Assembly: GCA_014379625.1 (NCBI GenBank)
Contig: JACMLJ010000087.1
Coordinates: forward strand, 1 to 64,000
Reading direction: 5' to 3'
Source of the DNA: Ferruginibacter sp.
GTDB taxonomy: Bacteria > Bacteroidota > Bacteroidia > Chitinophagales > Chitinophagaceae
Length of the DNA stretch: 64,000 nucleotides
In this document: one piece after another, positions 8,713-17,344 of the stretch
Layout of the letters: every line of letters begins with the position of its first letter
How positions within the stretch are numbered: position 1 is the stretch's first letter
Notes under the pieces: generated by a model
Databases searched by the model: none
What the model was told of the DNA's origin: nothing
Seen by the model: only the letters and a program-made list of their open reading frames with translations
Made by a program: the position numbers and the translations under genes

Positions 8713-9477
8713 ATGACATTAACTCCTGCAAAAAAAATATACTTCCTCTCCGATTTTCACCTTGGCGCACCTGATGCCGGTTCCAGCCTGCAAAGAGAAA
8801 AAAGGATCGTGCAATTTTTGGAAAGCATAAAGAATGATGCCGAACAAATATTTATCGTTGGCGATATGTTCGATTTCTGGTTTGAATATTCAACCGTTGT
8901 GCCCAGGGGCTATACCCGCATACTCGGCAAGTTAGCGGAACTAACGGATTCGGGTATCCGTATTTGTTTTTTTGTGGGTAACCATGATATGTGGATGAGG
9001 GATTATTTTCAGAAGGAATTAAATATACCGGTATATTTTGAGCCAACCACATTTGAATGTAACGGCAAAAAATTTTATATCGGTCATGGTGATGGTCTTG
9101 GGCCCGGGGACAAGAAGTATAAATTTTTAAAAAAGATATTTCGTAACCCAATTTGCCAGTGGCTGTTTGGTATCATCCCCCCGGCTATTGGCATGGGTAT
9201 TGCCAATTATTTTTCCGGTAAAAGCAGGGCTGCTGCCGGAGGGGAACCGGAACGTTATTTAGGTGAAAGCAAAGAGTGGCTGCTGATTTATTCAAAAGAA
9301 ATTTTACGAAAAGAATACTACGATTATTTTATTTTTGGTCACCGCCATTTGCCGCTTGATATTTTGCTCAATGAAAAAAGCCACTATATCAACCTGGGCG
9401 AATGGATTACCTATGATAGCTATGCGGTATTTGACGGGGTTAACGCAGAACTGAAATATTATACTCCCCAAAAATGA
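8713..9477 (+). CDS. lpxH: UDP-2,3-diacylglucosamine diphosphatase (LpxH-type calcineurin-like phosphoesterase)
   Basis: Hydrolyses UDP-2,3-diacylglucosamine to lipid X and UMP in lipid A synthesis, at the inner membrane face. The dimetal site is complete: D14-F-H16, G50-D51 (GDMFDFW), G-N90-H91-D, G-H125-G-D and G-H210-R-H212. The 254-residue length and the helical insertion after GHGDGLGPGDKKYK fit the LpxH branch found in Bacteroidota. No signal peptide. It is 60 bases downstream of the LUD gene on the same strand. Some Bacteroidota carry two paralogues, so functional redundancy cannot be excluded. Confidence 0.88.
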   Translation: MTLTPAKKIYFLSDFHLGAPDAGSSLQREKRIVQFLESIKNDAEQIFIVGDMFDFWFEYSTVVPRGYTRILGKLAELTDSGIRICFFVGNHDMWMRDYFQKELNIPVYFEPTTFECNGKKFYIGHGDGLGPGDKKYKFLKKIFRNPICQWLFGIIPPAIGMGIANYFSGKSRAAAGGEPERYLGESKEWLLIYSKEILRKEYYDYFIFGHRHLPLDILLNEKSHYINLGEWITYDSYAVFDGVNAELKYYTPQK

Positions 9478-9508
9478 TCATTATTAGAAAACTAATAAAG
9501 TGGATCAT
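9474..9508 (+). repeat. Hairpin overlapping the lpxH stop codon
   Basis: ATGATC (9474-9479) pairs with GATCAT (9503-9508), and inside it TTATTAG (9481-9487) pairs with CTAATAA (9492-9498) around an AAAA loop. No T-run follows, so it is more likely an mRNA-processing or stability element than an intrinsic terminator. Confidence 0.45.
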
Positions 9509-9544
9509 CTGTAGCAATCAAACGGCCGATATTAATTAAAAAAA

Positions 9545-10366
9545 ATGAACCGCCTAATAAAAGTTTTTTTCTTGGTTTTCTTTAGCGCACTGTCGCTACA
9601 CACCCATGCTCAAAAAGATACCAGCTTTATTTTAAATAAATCTATCCCCGGCGATTTTTCTTATTTCACTGTTGATAATCTTGATAACATTTACTTAGTT
9701 AATAACAATTCTAACCAGTTGAAAAAGCTAAATGGCAATGGGGATTCAGCCGGGGTATTTAATAATGTGCGCAAATATGGGAAACTGTTTTCAATTGATG
9801 CGACCAACCCGTTAAAATTGCTGTTGTTTTACAAAAACTTCGCCACAATTGTAGTGTTGGACCGGTTTCTGAATGTTCGCAATACCATCAACCTCGGAAA
9901 AAAAAATATATTTAAAGTGAAGGCTGTTGCAACCGCTTACGATAACAATATCTGGCTGTTTGACGAAGGGGATAGTAAGTTGAAAAAAATAGACGACAAC
10001 GGGGATGTGCTGCTGGAAACTGTTGATTTCAGAACTTTGTTTGACACGGTACCATCACCTGTACAAATTACCGACCAGGATGGCTTTCTCTACCTGTATG
10101 ATCCAAACAAAGGTTTTTACACTTTTGATTATTACGGGGCCTTAAAAAACAATATTCCTTTTTTACACTGGAACAATACGGAGATCATTGGTAAGAATAT
10201 GTATGGATTTGGAGATACCATACTTTACCAGTATCAAACCGGCAATTTGAAATTGATGGAATATGCTATACCCGTTTTTTTTAAAAATGCCCTGCAAATA
10301 AAAACCGCTAACAATAAAGTATACCTGCTTCAGAAAAATGGTATTCAGCAATATTTAATAAAATAA
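9545..10366 (+). CDS. Secreted beta-propeller-like protein of unknown function
   Basis: A 273-residue protein with a clear signal peptide (KVFFLVFFSALSLHTHAQ). The mature part has repeated short beta-strand units with aromatic and Asp-rich turns (DNLDNIYLVNNN, FDEGDSKLKKIDDNGD, ITDQDGFLYLYDP), spaced about 40-50 residues, which suggests a 6-bladed NHL/TolB-like propeller. No catalytic motif is visible. It follows lpxH by 67 bases and precedes mscS by 27 on the same strand, so it may belong to that transcript. I do not recognise a specific family. Confidence 0.7.
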   Translation: MNRLIKVFFLVFFSALSLHTHAQKDTSFILNKSIPGDFSYFTVDNLDNIYLVNNNSNQLKKLNGNGDSAGVFNNVRKYGKLFSIDATNPLKLLLFYKNFATIVVLDRFLNVRNTINLGKKNIFKVKAVATAYDNNIWLFDEGDSKLKKIDDNGDVLLETVDFRTLFDTVPSPVQITDQDGFLYLYDPNKGFYTFDYYGALKNNIPFLHWNNTEIIGKNMYGFGDTILYQYQTGNLKLMEYAIPVFFKNALQIKTANNKVYLLQKNGIQQYLIK

Positions 10367-10381
10367 ATTACCCGCATCTCC

Positions 10382-10389
10382 TATTTTTG
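10382..10389 (+). promoter_or_regulatory. TAnnTTTG -7 element immediately before mscS
   Basis: TATTTTTG ends 4 bases before the mscS ATG. If functional, transcription would begin at or beside the start codon, giving a leaderless message. Confidence 0.4.
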
Positions 10390-10393
10390 ATAC

Positions 10394-11485
10394 ATGAACT
10401 TATTAGACAGCATTTATTTAGATAATACCCTTGGGGCCTGGTTGATGGTAGCTGGAATTATACTATTAACATTGCTGCTGAAACGGTACTTGTCAAGATA
10501 CCTGGTTTCTTTATTTTTCAGGCTCGTTAAGAAAATATGGAAAACAGTCAGCAAACAAAGTTTTGTAAACCTGGTCGTAGGCCCTTTTGAATGGTTCCTG
10601 GTAATTTTAATTGCTGTATTTGCGATTGATAAATTGAACTTCCCGCGTAAATTATTATACACGCTGTATGGCCACACTACCGCTGATATTATTGAACGTG
10701 CAGGTGCTGGTATCATCATTGTTTCTTTTATCCTACTGGTATTAAGGTTAACGGATTTTATAGCTTTTGTGCTACAGGAAAAAGCCAATCTTACGGATGA
10801 CGCCAGGGACAATCAACTCGTTGTTTTTTTAAGGGATTTTTTAAAAGTGATCATCGGCATCATCGGTATTTTACTCATTATAAAAGCCTGCTTTAACCAG
10901 CCTTTGGGTAATTTACTTACCGGGTTAAGTATAGTAGGAGCAGCGCTGGCACTGGGGGCGAAAGAAAGCCTTGAAAATTTAATTGCATCATTTATTATAT
11001 TTTTTGATAAACCTTTTTTTGCGGGGGATACCGTTAAAGTAAATAACATTATCGGCAGGGTAGAAAAAATTGGCTTGCGCAGTACAAGGATACTCACAGG
11101 TGATAAAACTATAGTCACAATGCCCAACAAGCAAATGGTAGATTCAATAGTAGATAACTGGAGCATGAGAACACAAAGAAGGGCAGAGATCAAATTAGAT
11201 TTATCGGTAAAAACACCGGTAGTCAAAATAGAGAATATCATTGCTGAACTAAAAGTAATATTGAATACAAATGCCCAGGAGCTATCACCGTATTCCGTTT
11301 TCTTAAAAGATATCGGCAAAAATGGAATCACCATTATAATTGAGTATTTTACAGAACCTATTGATTTGAATGAATTTGATACCATTAAGCAATCCATTAA
11401 CCTGCGGGTAAAAACATTGCTTGAGCACAACGATGTTGAATTTGCAGGGGAAGCCAACCGGATTATTATTGACAATGAACCTTAG
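10394..11485 (+). CDS. Mechanosensitive ion channel, MscS family
   Basis: A tension-gated inner-membrane channel for release of osmolytes on hypo-osmotic shock. The 363 residues contain about four to five N-terminal membrane segments, then the pore-lining helix region (GAALALGAKESLENLIASF) and the beta domain with FAGDTVKVNNIIGRVEKIGLRSTRI and the conserved MPNKQMVDSIVDNWS, ending in the C-terminal alpha/beta domain. It is longer than E. coli MscS because of an extra N-terminal membrane unit. The gene converges on the GH16 operon, and a compound terminator-like structure lies 125 bases downstream. Confidence 0.93.
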   Translation: MNLLDSIYLDNTLGAWLMVAGIILLTLLLKRYLSRYLVSLFFRLVKKIWKTVSKQSFVNLVVGPFEWFLVILIAVFAIDKLNFPRKLLYTLYGHTTADIIERAGAGIIIVSFILLVLRLTDFIAFVLQEKANLTDDARDNQLVVFLRDFLKVIIGIIGILLIIKACFNQPLGNLLTGLSIVGAALALGAKESLENLIASFIIFFDKPFFAGDTVKVNNIIGRVEKIGLRSTRILTGDKTIVTMPNKQMVDSIVDNWSMRTQRRAEIKLDLSVKTPVVKIENIIAELKVILNTNAQELSPYSVFLKDIGKNGITIIIEYFTEPIDLNEFDTIKQSINLRVKTLLEHNDVEFAGEANRIIIDNEP

Positions 11486-11610
11486 GGTAGATAGCGTGGG
11501 TGAAATTTTTGAAGTAATGGGAATATCTTCTTCTATTTAGCGCCGGGTATCAGCAAATAAAAAATCATTATCAAAATTAAGCGTAACGTTACCTGCTGGG
11601 CCATTTCGCA

Positions 11611-11681
11611 AACTCACCGTGCTTTTAAAAGCGGATGTACACATTTAAAAAGTATACATCCGTGAGTTATAATAATTTTTT
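11611..11681 (+). terminator. Compound intrinsic terminator with possible three-way junction
   Basis: Outer arms AACTCA (11611-11616) and TGAGTT (11663-11668) enclose the palindrome GCTTTTAAAAGC (11621-11632) and the hairpin CGGATGTA/TACATCCG (11632-11639 with 11655-11662). The distal hairpin abuts the outer right arm, and six T residues follow at 11676-11681. It sits between convergent mscS and the GH16 operon and has its T-run on the plus strand only. Confidence 0.6.
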
Positions 11682-11745
11682 AATGCTAACTGCAGAAAAA
11701 AGAAAGCAAAGCAATTTGGAATAGTGATCAGCGATCTTTAAAAAT

Positions 11746-12792
11746 CTATTTGTACACCCTGATATAGTCCACTTCCATAGTGGCATTGGTAAATGCCGGA
11801 TCAATAGCACCGGCAAAGGTTCCTCCCATGGCAATATTCAAAATGAAAAAGAAATCCTGGTTGAAAGGGAGACTGCCTGAATTTGTAACCGTGTGAAATA
11901 ATACATCATCTACAAAAATTTTTATGGACGATGCCGACCAGTCCAAAGAATACTTATGAAATTCGGTGGTAGCATTTGAAATAACTCTTGTACTGCCATC
12001 CGCATTCCCTCCCGATCTTCCGGGATAATGCAGTGTGCCAAAAATTTTATTCAACTCACTGCCCCTGTGTTCCATAATATCTATTTCTCCGCAGGCAGGC
12101 CATCCCGCCGTTGAAATATTACTCCCCAACATCCATATTGCCGGCCATGTACCTACGCCGGCGGGTAGCTTTGCCCTCACTTCCACTTTGCCATAATTAA
12201 GCGCAAATTTACCTTTAGAAATCATCCGGGCAGAAGTATATGAACTACCGCTGTAAGTTTCCTTAATGGCTTTTATTTTCAACACCCCGCCACTAACAAT
12301 CACGTTTGCCGGTGCACTGGTATAGTATTGCAATTCCTGGTTCCCAAATCCGCCTGCACCCAGGTCGTACCCCCATTTTGCGGGGTCGGGTGCACCATCT
12401 GTACTAAATTCTTCGGACCAAAAAAGCCCCGGAACGGTAGTATTTACAGTAACCGTTACCTGGATAGATTTTTTGACAGATAACCCGGAACTGCTAACTG
12501 CCGTAACTGTAACGGTATAGGTAGTGTTTCCAGCCATCGTGTATTGATAATTAGTGGTTCCGGAACTAACGGTTTTAACATCACCGTTGCCAAATTCGTA
12601 CCCATACGAAACTGCGTTATCTGCCGTTGCCGTAAATGCCACCACACCTGTACCATCGGTGCTTACAAGGGCCGTTAGGGTTAGATTTGCGGGCGGCGTT
12701 TTGGTGGTTGCGCTATCTGCACCTGCTTTTTTACAACTACTCAAAATGAAGAAGAAGCAAAGCAAAATGACCGAAGTCTTTAAGTATTTCAT
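11746..12792 (-). CDS. GH16 family endo-beta-glucanase lipoprotein with N-terminal PKD-like domain
   Basis: Predicted surface-exposed endo-hydrolase of beta-1,3- or mixed-linkage glucans. The lipobox ILSSC puts the lipid-modified cysteine at C20, followed by KK. A PKD-like domain spans about 35-118 and the GH16 domain about 123-348. The catalytic signature GEIDIMEHRG is intact, with nucleophile E236 and acid/base E241, and WSEEF, GTWPAIWML and DFFFILNIAMGG complete the jelly roll. The EIDIME form without beta-bulge variation is typical of laminarinase/lichenase-like members rather than agarase or carrageenase. It is the last gene of the five-gene operon, 9 bases after the preceding stop. Exact substrate specificity is inferred. 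Confidence 0.9.
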   Translation of the reverse strand: MKYLKTSVILLCFFFILSSCKKAGADSATTKTPPANLTLTALVSTDGTGVVAFTATADNAVSYGYEFGNGDVKTVSSGTTNYQYTMAGNTTYTVTVTAVSSSGLSVKKSIQVTVTVNTTVPGLFWSEEFSTDGAPDPAKWGYDLGAGGFGNQELQYYTSAPANVIVSGGVLKIKAIKETYSGSSYTSARMISKGKFALNYGKVEVRAKLPAGVGTWPAIWMLGSNISTAGWPACGEIDIMEHRGSELNKIFGTLHYPGRSGGNADGSTRVISNATTEFHKYSLDWSASSIKIFVDDVLFHTVTNSGSLPFNQDFFFILNIAMGGTFAGAIDPAFTNATMEVDYIRVYK

Positions 12793-12801
12793 TTTAGTTA
12801 T

Positions 12802-13698
12802 TTATTTAGCCTTTAATTTTTGATACCATGAATTTCCGTCAATGCCTATATTACGCAGATGGATATTAGTAGCTGAAATTGATAAAATTTCATAGGTTTT
12901 GCCTCCTGTTGCAAAATTTACAATTCCGTTACCGGGAACATCAAATTGTATCCTGGTAGAATTGGCAGTGGTAGAAGCAGAACTGGCATCCATAAAAACA
13001 AGCTTTTGTAAGGTTCCGGCCCCTACATTATAACAACCGTCTCCACCACTTAGGCCATAGGATGCGGTAGAAGCGCCAATGAGGGAGGATTGACCTTTAT
13101 TATCCAGGCTCATAAAAATATTATTGCCTGCATCTTTTGAAAAAGTAATTTCATCATCATATAAGCAGGCATCTCTTCCATTGGGTGGAGCAGCGTACCA
13201 GATGGGAGAAAACGCATCGGACGGTCCAACACCTACATGCCCTGGTGCGCCTTTATCTGTTATCCAAATCCTCGAAGAATTATTCGTTAATGCTTCTACA
13301 ATTGAAATGGGTATTACAAAAGCCACATATACTTTGATTTTTTTACTGATAGTGGAAGTGGTACCGCCCGTGCCGATTGCATTTACGGTAACAGTATAAT
13401 CAAACGTACCTGGATTTTTATACTTGTAATTGAGTGTTCCAGATGATTCTATTTTACTTGTACCATCGCCAAAATCTATTTTATAGGTGATTGCGTTACT
13501 GGCCGCAGTGGTAATTGCAACCATACCGGTACCATTTCCATTTGGATTGGCCGCATTCAATCCCGCTACATCGGCTGTTAATACCAGGTTTGAAGGGGTT
13601 ACCAAATTTCCAAAAGAGTATTGCTCTTTTTTGCAACTGCCCAATCCCAGGAGCGTGGCAAGCAAAACCACGATAAGATTTTTTATATTAGTTATCAT
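12802..13698 (-). CDS. PKD-domain surface lipoprotein in the GH16 operon
   Basis: A 298-residue lipoprotein, lipobox LGLGSC with C22 followed by KKE, consistent with outer-membrane surface export in Bacteroidota. A PKD-like domain (about 35-125) has the YKIDFGDGTSKIESSGTLNYKY core and closely resembles the N-terminal domain of the downstream GH16 enzyme. The C-terminal ~165 residues (RIWITDKGAPGHVGVG..., WYQKLKAK end) form an unassigned beta-rich domain with aromatic residues suited to carbohydrate contact. No catalytic motif. Operon position between the large surface lipoprotein and GH16 makes a glycan-binding role likely, by context only. Confidence 0.78.
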   Translation of the reverse strand: MITNIKNLIVVLLATLLGLGSCKKEQYSFGNLVTPSNLVLTADVAGLNAANPNGNGTGMVAITTAASNAITYKIDFGDGTSKIESSGTLNYKYKNPGTFDYTVTVNAIGTGGTTSTISKKIKVYVAFVIPISIVEALTNNSSRIWITDKGAPGHVGVGPSDAFSPIWYAAPPNGRDACLYDDEITFSKDAGNNIFMSLDNKGQSSLIGASTASYGLSGGDGCYNVGAGTLQKLVFMDASSASTTANSTRIQFDVPGNGIVNFATGGKTYEILSISATNIHLRNIGIDGNSWYQKLKAK

Positions 13699-13716
13699 AA
13701 TTATAATTTTTTGAAA

Positions 13717-15792
13717 TTAATTAAGTGAAATGTCATCGAACAGCCAGGTGAAGTTAGCAGTGCCATCTCCCATCGTGCCATTGTCAAAAATCACCACTAT
13801 CTTATGGTAGGCGTTAGCAGTATTGATAGCGCTGAAATCAAATGTCAGTTCCTGCCATCCGTTTGCAATGGTAGTGGTTACTTCTTTTTCGTAACTGATA
13901 GCCCCGTTATCCTGCTTCTCAACTTTCAACAGCACTTTAGCTCCTGTCCTGGGAGAGAAAACTTTCATTTTAAAAGTTTTTTTGATAGAAAAATTAATCG
14001 GACCCGCTAATGCAATCCAGCTACCTCCCCATGGTTGTCCCGCACTTTTAACCATCCTCGCTACCCTGGTGCTTGTATTTATTCCGGTTATATTTGGGTT
14101 ATTAATAACGGTAGTACCGCCCCCGTCAAAATTTGTAAATGCATAATTGAGTGTGGTGGATTCAAAATCGAGGGGAAGTATTACACCCGTTGGCGTAACA
14201 TTGGTTGCCAAAAATTTAACATCATCCCAATAGAAAAGTTTTCCGGTTCCTACTACTCCAAAATCGAAAAATACAGAAGCCAAATCGTAGTTATAAGTCA
14301 GATTTAAAGCGGCTGTACCGGCGGCCGGGTTGGCAAAATCAAATATCAATGTTTCCCATGTATTGGCGGCAGCAGTAATAGCTTCAGTTTCTACTGATTT
14401 TGTATTATTGGTATGGTCTTCAATTTTTAATCTTATAGGAATGCCTGCCGCGGGAGAATAAACCCGGATGCTCATTTGGGTAGCAGTGGCGGTAAGCGGT
14501 ATCCTGGAAGCAAAAAAAGCACCTATGCTTGTACCGGCCCATGTTTCTGCACCTACGATCTTCCTGGTGACCTTAACTTTATTGGTGGCATTTAATGGAT
14601 CAGTACCATCAGTTGTTTGATTATTTCCGAAATCAATAACTGCATAATTAACACCGGGATCATCAAAAGTTACCGGCAGGTTTAATTGTGCAGATGGAAT
14701 TGTATTTGTAAGCCTGATATCATCTAACAGGAAAGTAAAATTTGCAGAGCCATCACCCTGGGTCCCGAGATCAAATATGAATACCATATTCTGATAGCTG
14801 TTGGTTGTATTGATAGCGCTGAAATTAAATACCAGGTCTTCCCAGGCATTCGCAACAGTGGTGCTTACTTCCTTTTCAAAATTGATCGCATTATTTACCG
14901 GGTTCTCTACTTTCAGCAAAACTTTAGCTCCCACCCTCGGTGAATATACTTTCATCCTGAAGATTTTATTGGCCGAAAAGTCGATGGGGCTACCCAGTTT
15001 TATCGAACTGCCGCCCCAGGGCTGTCCTGCATTTTTTACCATCCTGGCAACCTTTGCGCTTGTATTAATTCCATTGGGTTGCGGATTGGTAATTACACTC
15101 AGAACGCCTCCGTCAAAATTGCCAAAAGCATATACCAGTGATGCGGATTCAAAATTTATTGGCAACAACACCGGGTCAACCACGGTAATCGTTTTAGAGA
15201 ATTCTGTTGTAGCTACCCCGCCGCTTAAAGCCACCACTCTCACAGTATAAGTGCCAACTGCCGCATAAACATGACTAACAATTTCACCCTCCAAAAAAGA
15301 TTGGGGCACTTCATTCGCTACATCCCCATAATACACTTTAAAAAATGTTTCATACGCTGCTTTTGCTGATACATTTACTTTAAAAATATTGGAGGCATCC
15401 AACGCGGCGGTAACTTCCAGATTTTCGGGCGCCCTGAATGAAACGGTTAATTTTTGTGTTGTTTCCGTTGTTTTACCGGTAAGATTGTGCGCAACAATTC
15501 TTACAGTATATACCCCTTCATTATACACGTGTTTCGTATTTTTCCCGGGCAAAACAATGGCAGGCGCCACGGTGCCGTCCCCATAATATATATCATATCT
15601 TGAACCGCCCTCGCCATTGGGTGTAATGGTTACCATACCGGTGTTATCCTGGGTGATATCAAAAAGGACGGACAACTTACCGGGCAAAGTATCGCTTGCA
15701 ATTAAAGAGGTATCATCATACTTATCTTTTTTACAGCCCACAACAACAGCCAGCAAAAAGGCGAAACTTAAAAAATATTTTACTACATTCAT
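13717..15792 (-). CDS. Multimodular surface glycan-binding-type lipoprotein
   Basis: A 691-residue lipoprotein with C20 in VVVGC followed by KKDKYDD. Two PKD-like domains (about 35-120 and 120-208) lead into three ~155-residue modules at about 210-365, 367-535 and 537-691. Modules 1 and 3 are very similar (INFES/LDFES, NFDGG, VARMVK, AGQPWGGS, KVLLKVE, NFTF/NFTW..DDI), while module 2 is divergent but collinear (FDDPGVNYAVIDFGNN, AETWAGTSIG, WDDVKFL). The pattern suggests carbohydrate-binding beta-sandwiches. Its position straight after SusC/SusD is where surface glycan-binding proteins are usually encoded. No hydrolase motif. Function is inferred from architecture and context. Confidence 0.8.
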   Translation of the reverse strand: MNVVKYFLSFAFLLAVVVGCKKDKYDDTSLIASDTLPGKLSVLFDITQDNTGMVTITPNGEGGSRYDIYYGDGTVAPAIVLPGKNTKHVYNEGVYTVRIVAHNLTGKTTETTQKLTVSFRAPENLEVTAALDASNIFKVNVSAKAAYETFFKVYYGDVANEVPQSFLEGEIVSHVYAAVGTYTVRVVALSGGVATTEFSKTITVVDPVLLPINFESASLVYAFGNFDGGVLSVITNPQPNGINTSAKVARMVKNAGQPWGGSSIKLGSPIDFSANKIFRMKVYSPRVGAKVLLKVENPVNNAINFEKEVSTTVANAWEDLVFNFSAINTTNSYQNMVFIFDLGTQGDGSANFTFLLDDIRLTNTIPSAQLNLPVTFDDPGVNYAVIDFGNNQTTDGTDPLNATNKVKVTRKIVGAETWAGTSIGAFFASRIPLTATATQMSIRVYSPAAGIPIRLKIEDHTNNTKSVETEAITAAANTWETLIFDFANPAAGTAALNLTYNYDLASVFFDFGVVGTGKLFYWDDVKFLATNVTPTGVILPLDFESTTLNYAFTNFDGGGTTVINNPNITGINTSTRVARMVKSAGQPWGGSWIALAGPINFSIKKTFKMKVFSPRTGAKVLLKVEKQDNGAISYEKEVTTTIANGWQELTFDFSAINTANAYHKIVVIFDNGTMGDGTANFTWLFDDISLN

Positions 15793-15811
15793 GATCGTTA
15801 ATTTTTAATAA

Positions 15812-17320
15812 TTAGTAATTAGGATTCTGTGTTAACCCCGAAATATCAATTTCCTCCTGTGGTATGGGAAACAATTCATTTTTGCCGGCAACAAACCCCG
15901 TAATTTTTGCCGCTGCCTGCCCGGTCCTTACCAGGTCAAAAAACCGGTCTCCCTCCATAGCTAATTCTAATCTTCTTTCGTCCCAGATGGCTTGCCTCAA
16001 TGCTGTCCCGGTAGCGGAAATATTGTGCAGCATATCACCAAAAGCCCTTTGACGTACCAGGTTTAAATAAGACTGGGCCTTTACATCATTCGGTGCGGTT
16101 GCCCTGTTATTGGCTTCAGCAGCCATCAGCAATACTTCCGCATAACGGATGGTTCTAAAATTATTTAAGTAATTCAACTCCACCTGGCCCGAGGTTTCAT
16201 CTTTCCTGGGTAAATATTTTTGATTATAAAGTCCTGTATTTTTATATGGGGCCACCTGGTAAGTAATGTTGAATGAAGGGTTGGCGGCCTTGTAAGCTTC
16301 TATATCCAATACCGTCACATTTTTTCTTTTATCGCCTGCTGCGTAAGCGCTGGCCAGGTTTACAGTCGGTAAATTAGTGGACCATCCTGCTGCATAAGGC
16401 ATGGCTGAAGAGCCATTTAAACCACGGATGCCGCATTGTTGCACAGAATGATTACCCTGGCCCCGGTTAACGCCACCCCAGTTATAATAGGGCGAAATAT
16501 TGGAATACTGAATTTCAAAAACAGATTCCGGCCCATTTTCTCCTGTTGTTAAAAAGATGGATCCAAAATCAGTCACCAGGCTAAAGGCATTGGGTGTTAT
16601 TACATTTTCAAGCATGGTGGCCGCAGCGTCAAATTTTTGCTGGTACAGCAACACTTTACCCAGCAATGCCTGCGCGGCATATTTAGTAATCCTTCCCTTT
16701 TGATTTTGTATAGCGGGTAATACCAAAATCGCATTGGTTAAATCCAGTTCTATTTGTTTATAAACATCTGCTTTGGGCGCCCTTTTTAATGTTTTTGAAT
16801 CGGATAAACCCAGTCTTTTTTCAGTAAATAGTGGTACATCACCAAATATTTTTACCAGGTTAAAATAATAGTAAGCCCTTAAAAAATAGACTTCGCCATA
16901 CAATGCTTCTTTACCGGTAAATTCTACAGCCTCGCCTGCCAGGTTTTTGGCTTTATATTGCTGCATATAGTTGGCGCGGTTGATACCTTCATAACTTGCT
17001 TTCCACAATTCTAAAAGTGTGGAGTTTACCGGGATTACCTTAAGATCATCTATTTGCTGCAATGGTATTACATCGGAAGCATTTTCGCCGCCGGCTACTG
17101 CATTGTCTGATGCAATATCGCCAATAGGCACAGTTTGATTGAGCCATTGAATGGGCGTATAAACACTGATAGCCATGGTGCGGTAATCAGTTTCAGATTT
17201 TAAATAATCCAGTTCCGTTATTTTAAAGTCATCGTGCGGATCATAGTCAACCCATTTTTTGCAAGCAGTAAATAGGGTGATGAATGCCAGGAATCCTGCT
17301 AGTATTTTTATTTTGTTCAT
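15812..17320 (-). CDS. SusD/RagB family outer-membrane nutrient-binding lipoprotein
   Basis: Surface lipoprotein that caps its SusC transporter and delivers glycan oligomers. The 502 residues have a lipobox (LFTAC, C20, then KK), the N-terminal YDPHDDFKITELDYLKSETDYRTMA region, tetratricopeptide-like helices (LYGEVYFLRAYYYFNLVKIFGDVPLFTEK) and the family C-terminal motif RTIRYAEVLLMAAEANNRA with WDERRLELAMEGDRFFDLVRTG. It starts 24 bases after the SusC stop and is followed at 19 bases by the multimodular lipoprotein. Confidence 0.96.
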   Translation of the reverse strand: MNKIKILAGFLAFITLFTACKKWVDYDPHDDFKITELDYLKSETDYRTMAISVYTPIQWLNQTVPIGDIASDNAVAGGENASDVIPLQQIDDLKVIPVNSTLLELWKASYEGINRANYMQQYKAKNLAGEAVEFTGKEALYGEVYFLRAYYYFNLVKIFGDVPLFTEKRLGLSDSKTLKRAPKADVYKQIELDLTNAILVLPAIQNQKGRITKYAAQALLGKVLLYQQKFDAAATMLENVITPNAFSLVTDFGSIFLTTGENGPESVFEIQYSNISPYYNWGGVNRGQGNHSVQQCGIRGLNGSSAMPYAAGWSTNLPTVNLASAYAAGDKRKNVTVLDIEAYKAANPSFNITYQVAPYKNTGLYNQKYLPRKDETSGQVELNYLNNFRTIRYAEVLLMAAEANNRATAPNDVKAQSYLNLVRQRAFGDMLHNISATGTALRQAIWDERRLELAMEGDRFFDLVRTGQAAAKITGFVAGKNELFPIPQEEIDISGLTQNPNY

Positions 17321-17344
17321 TGCTAATATTTTTATACGTAATAA

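Noticed and set aside
10813..11475. A 220-codon minus-strand frame inside mscS
   Set aside because: Shadow of a clear MscS-family gene; no independent motif.
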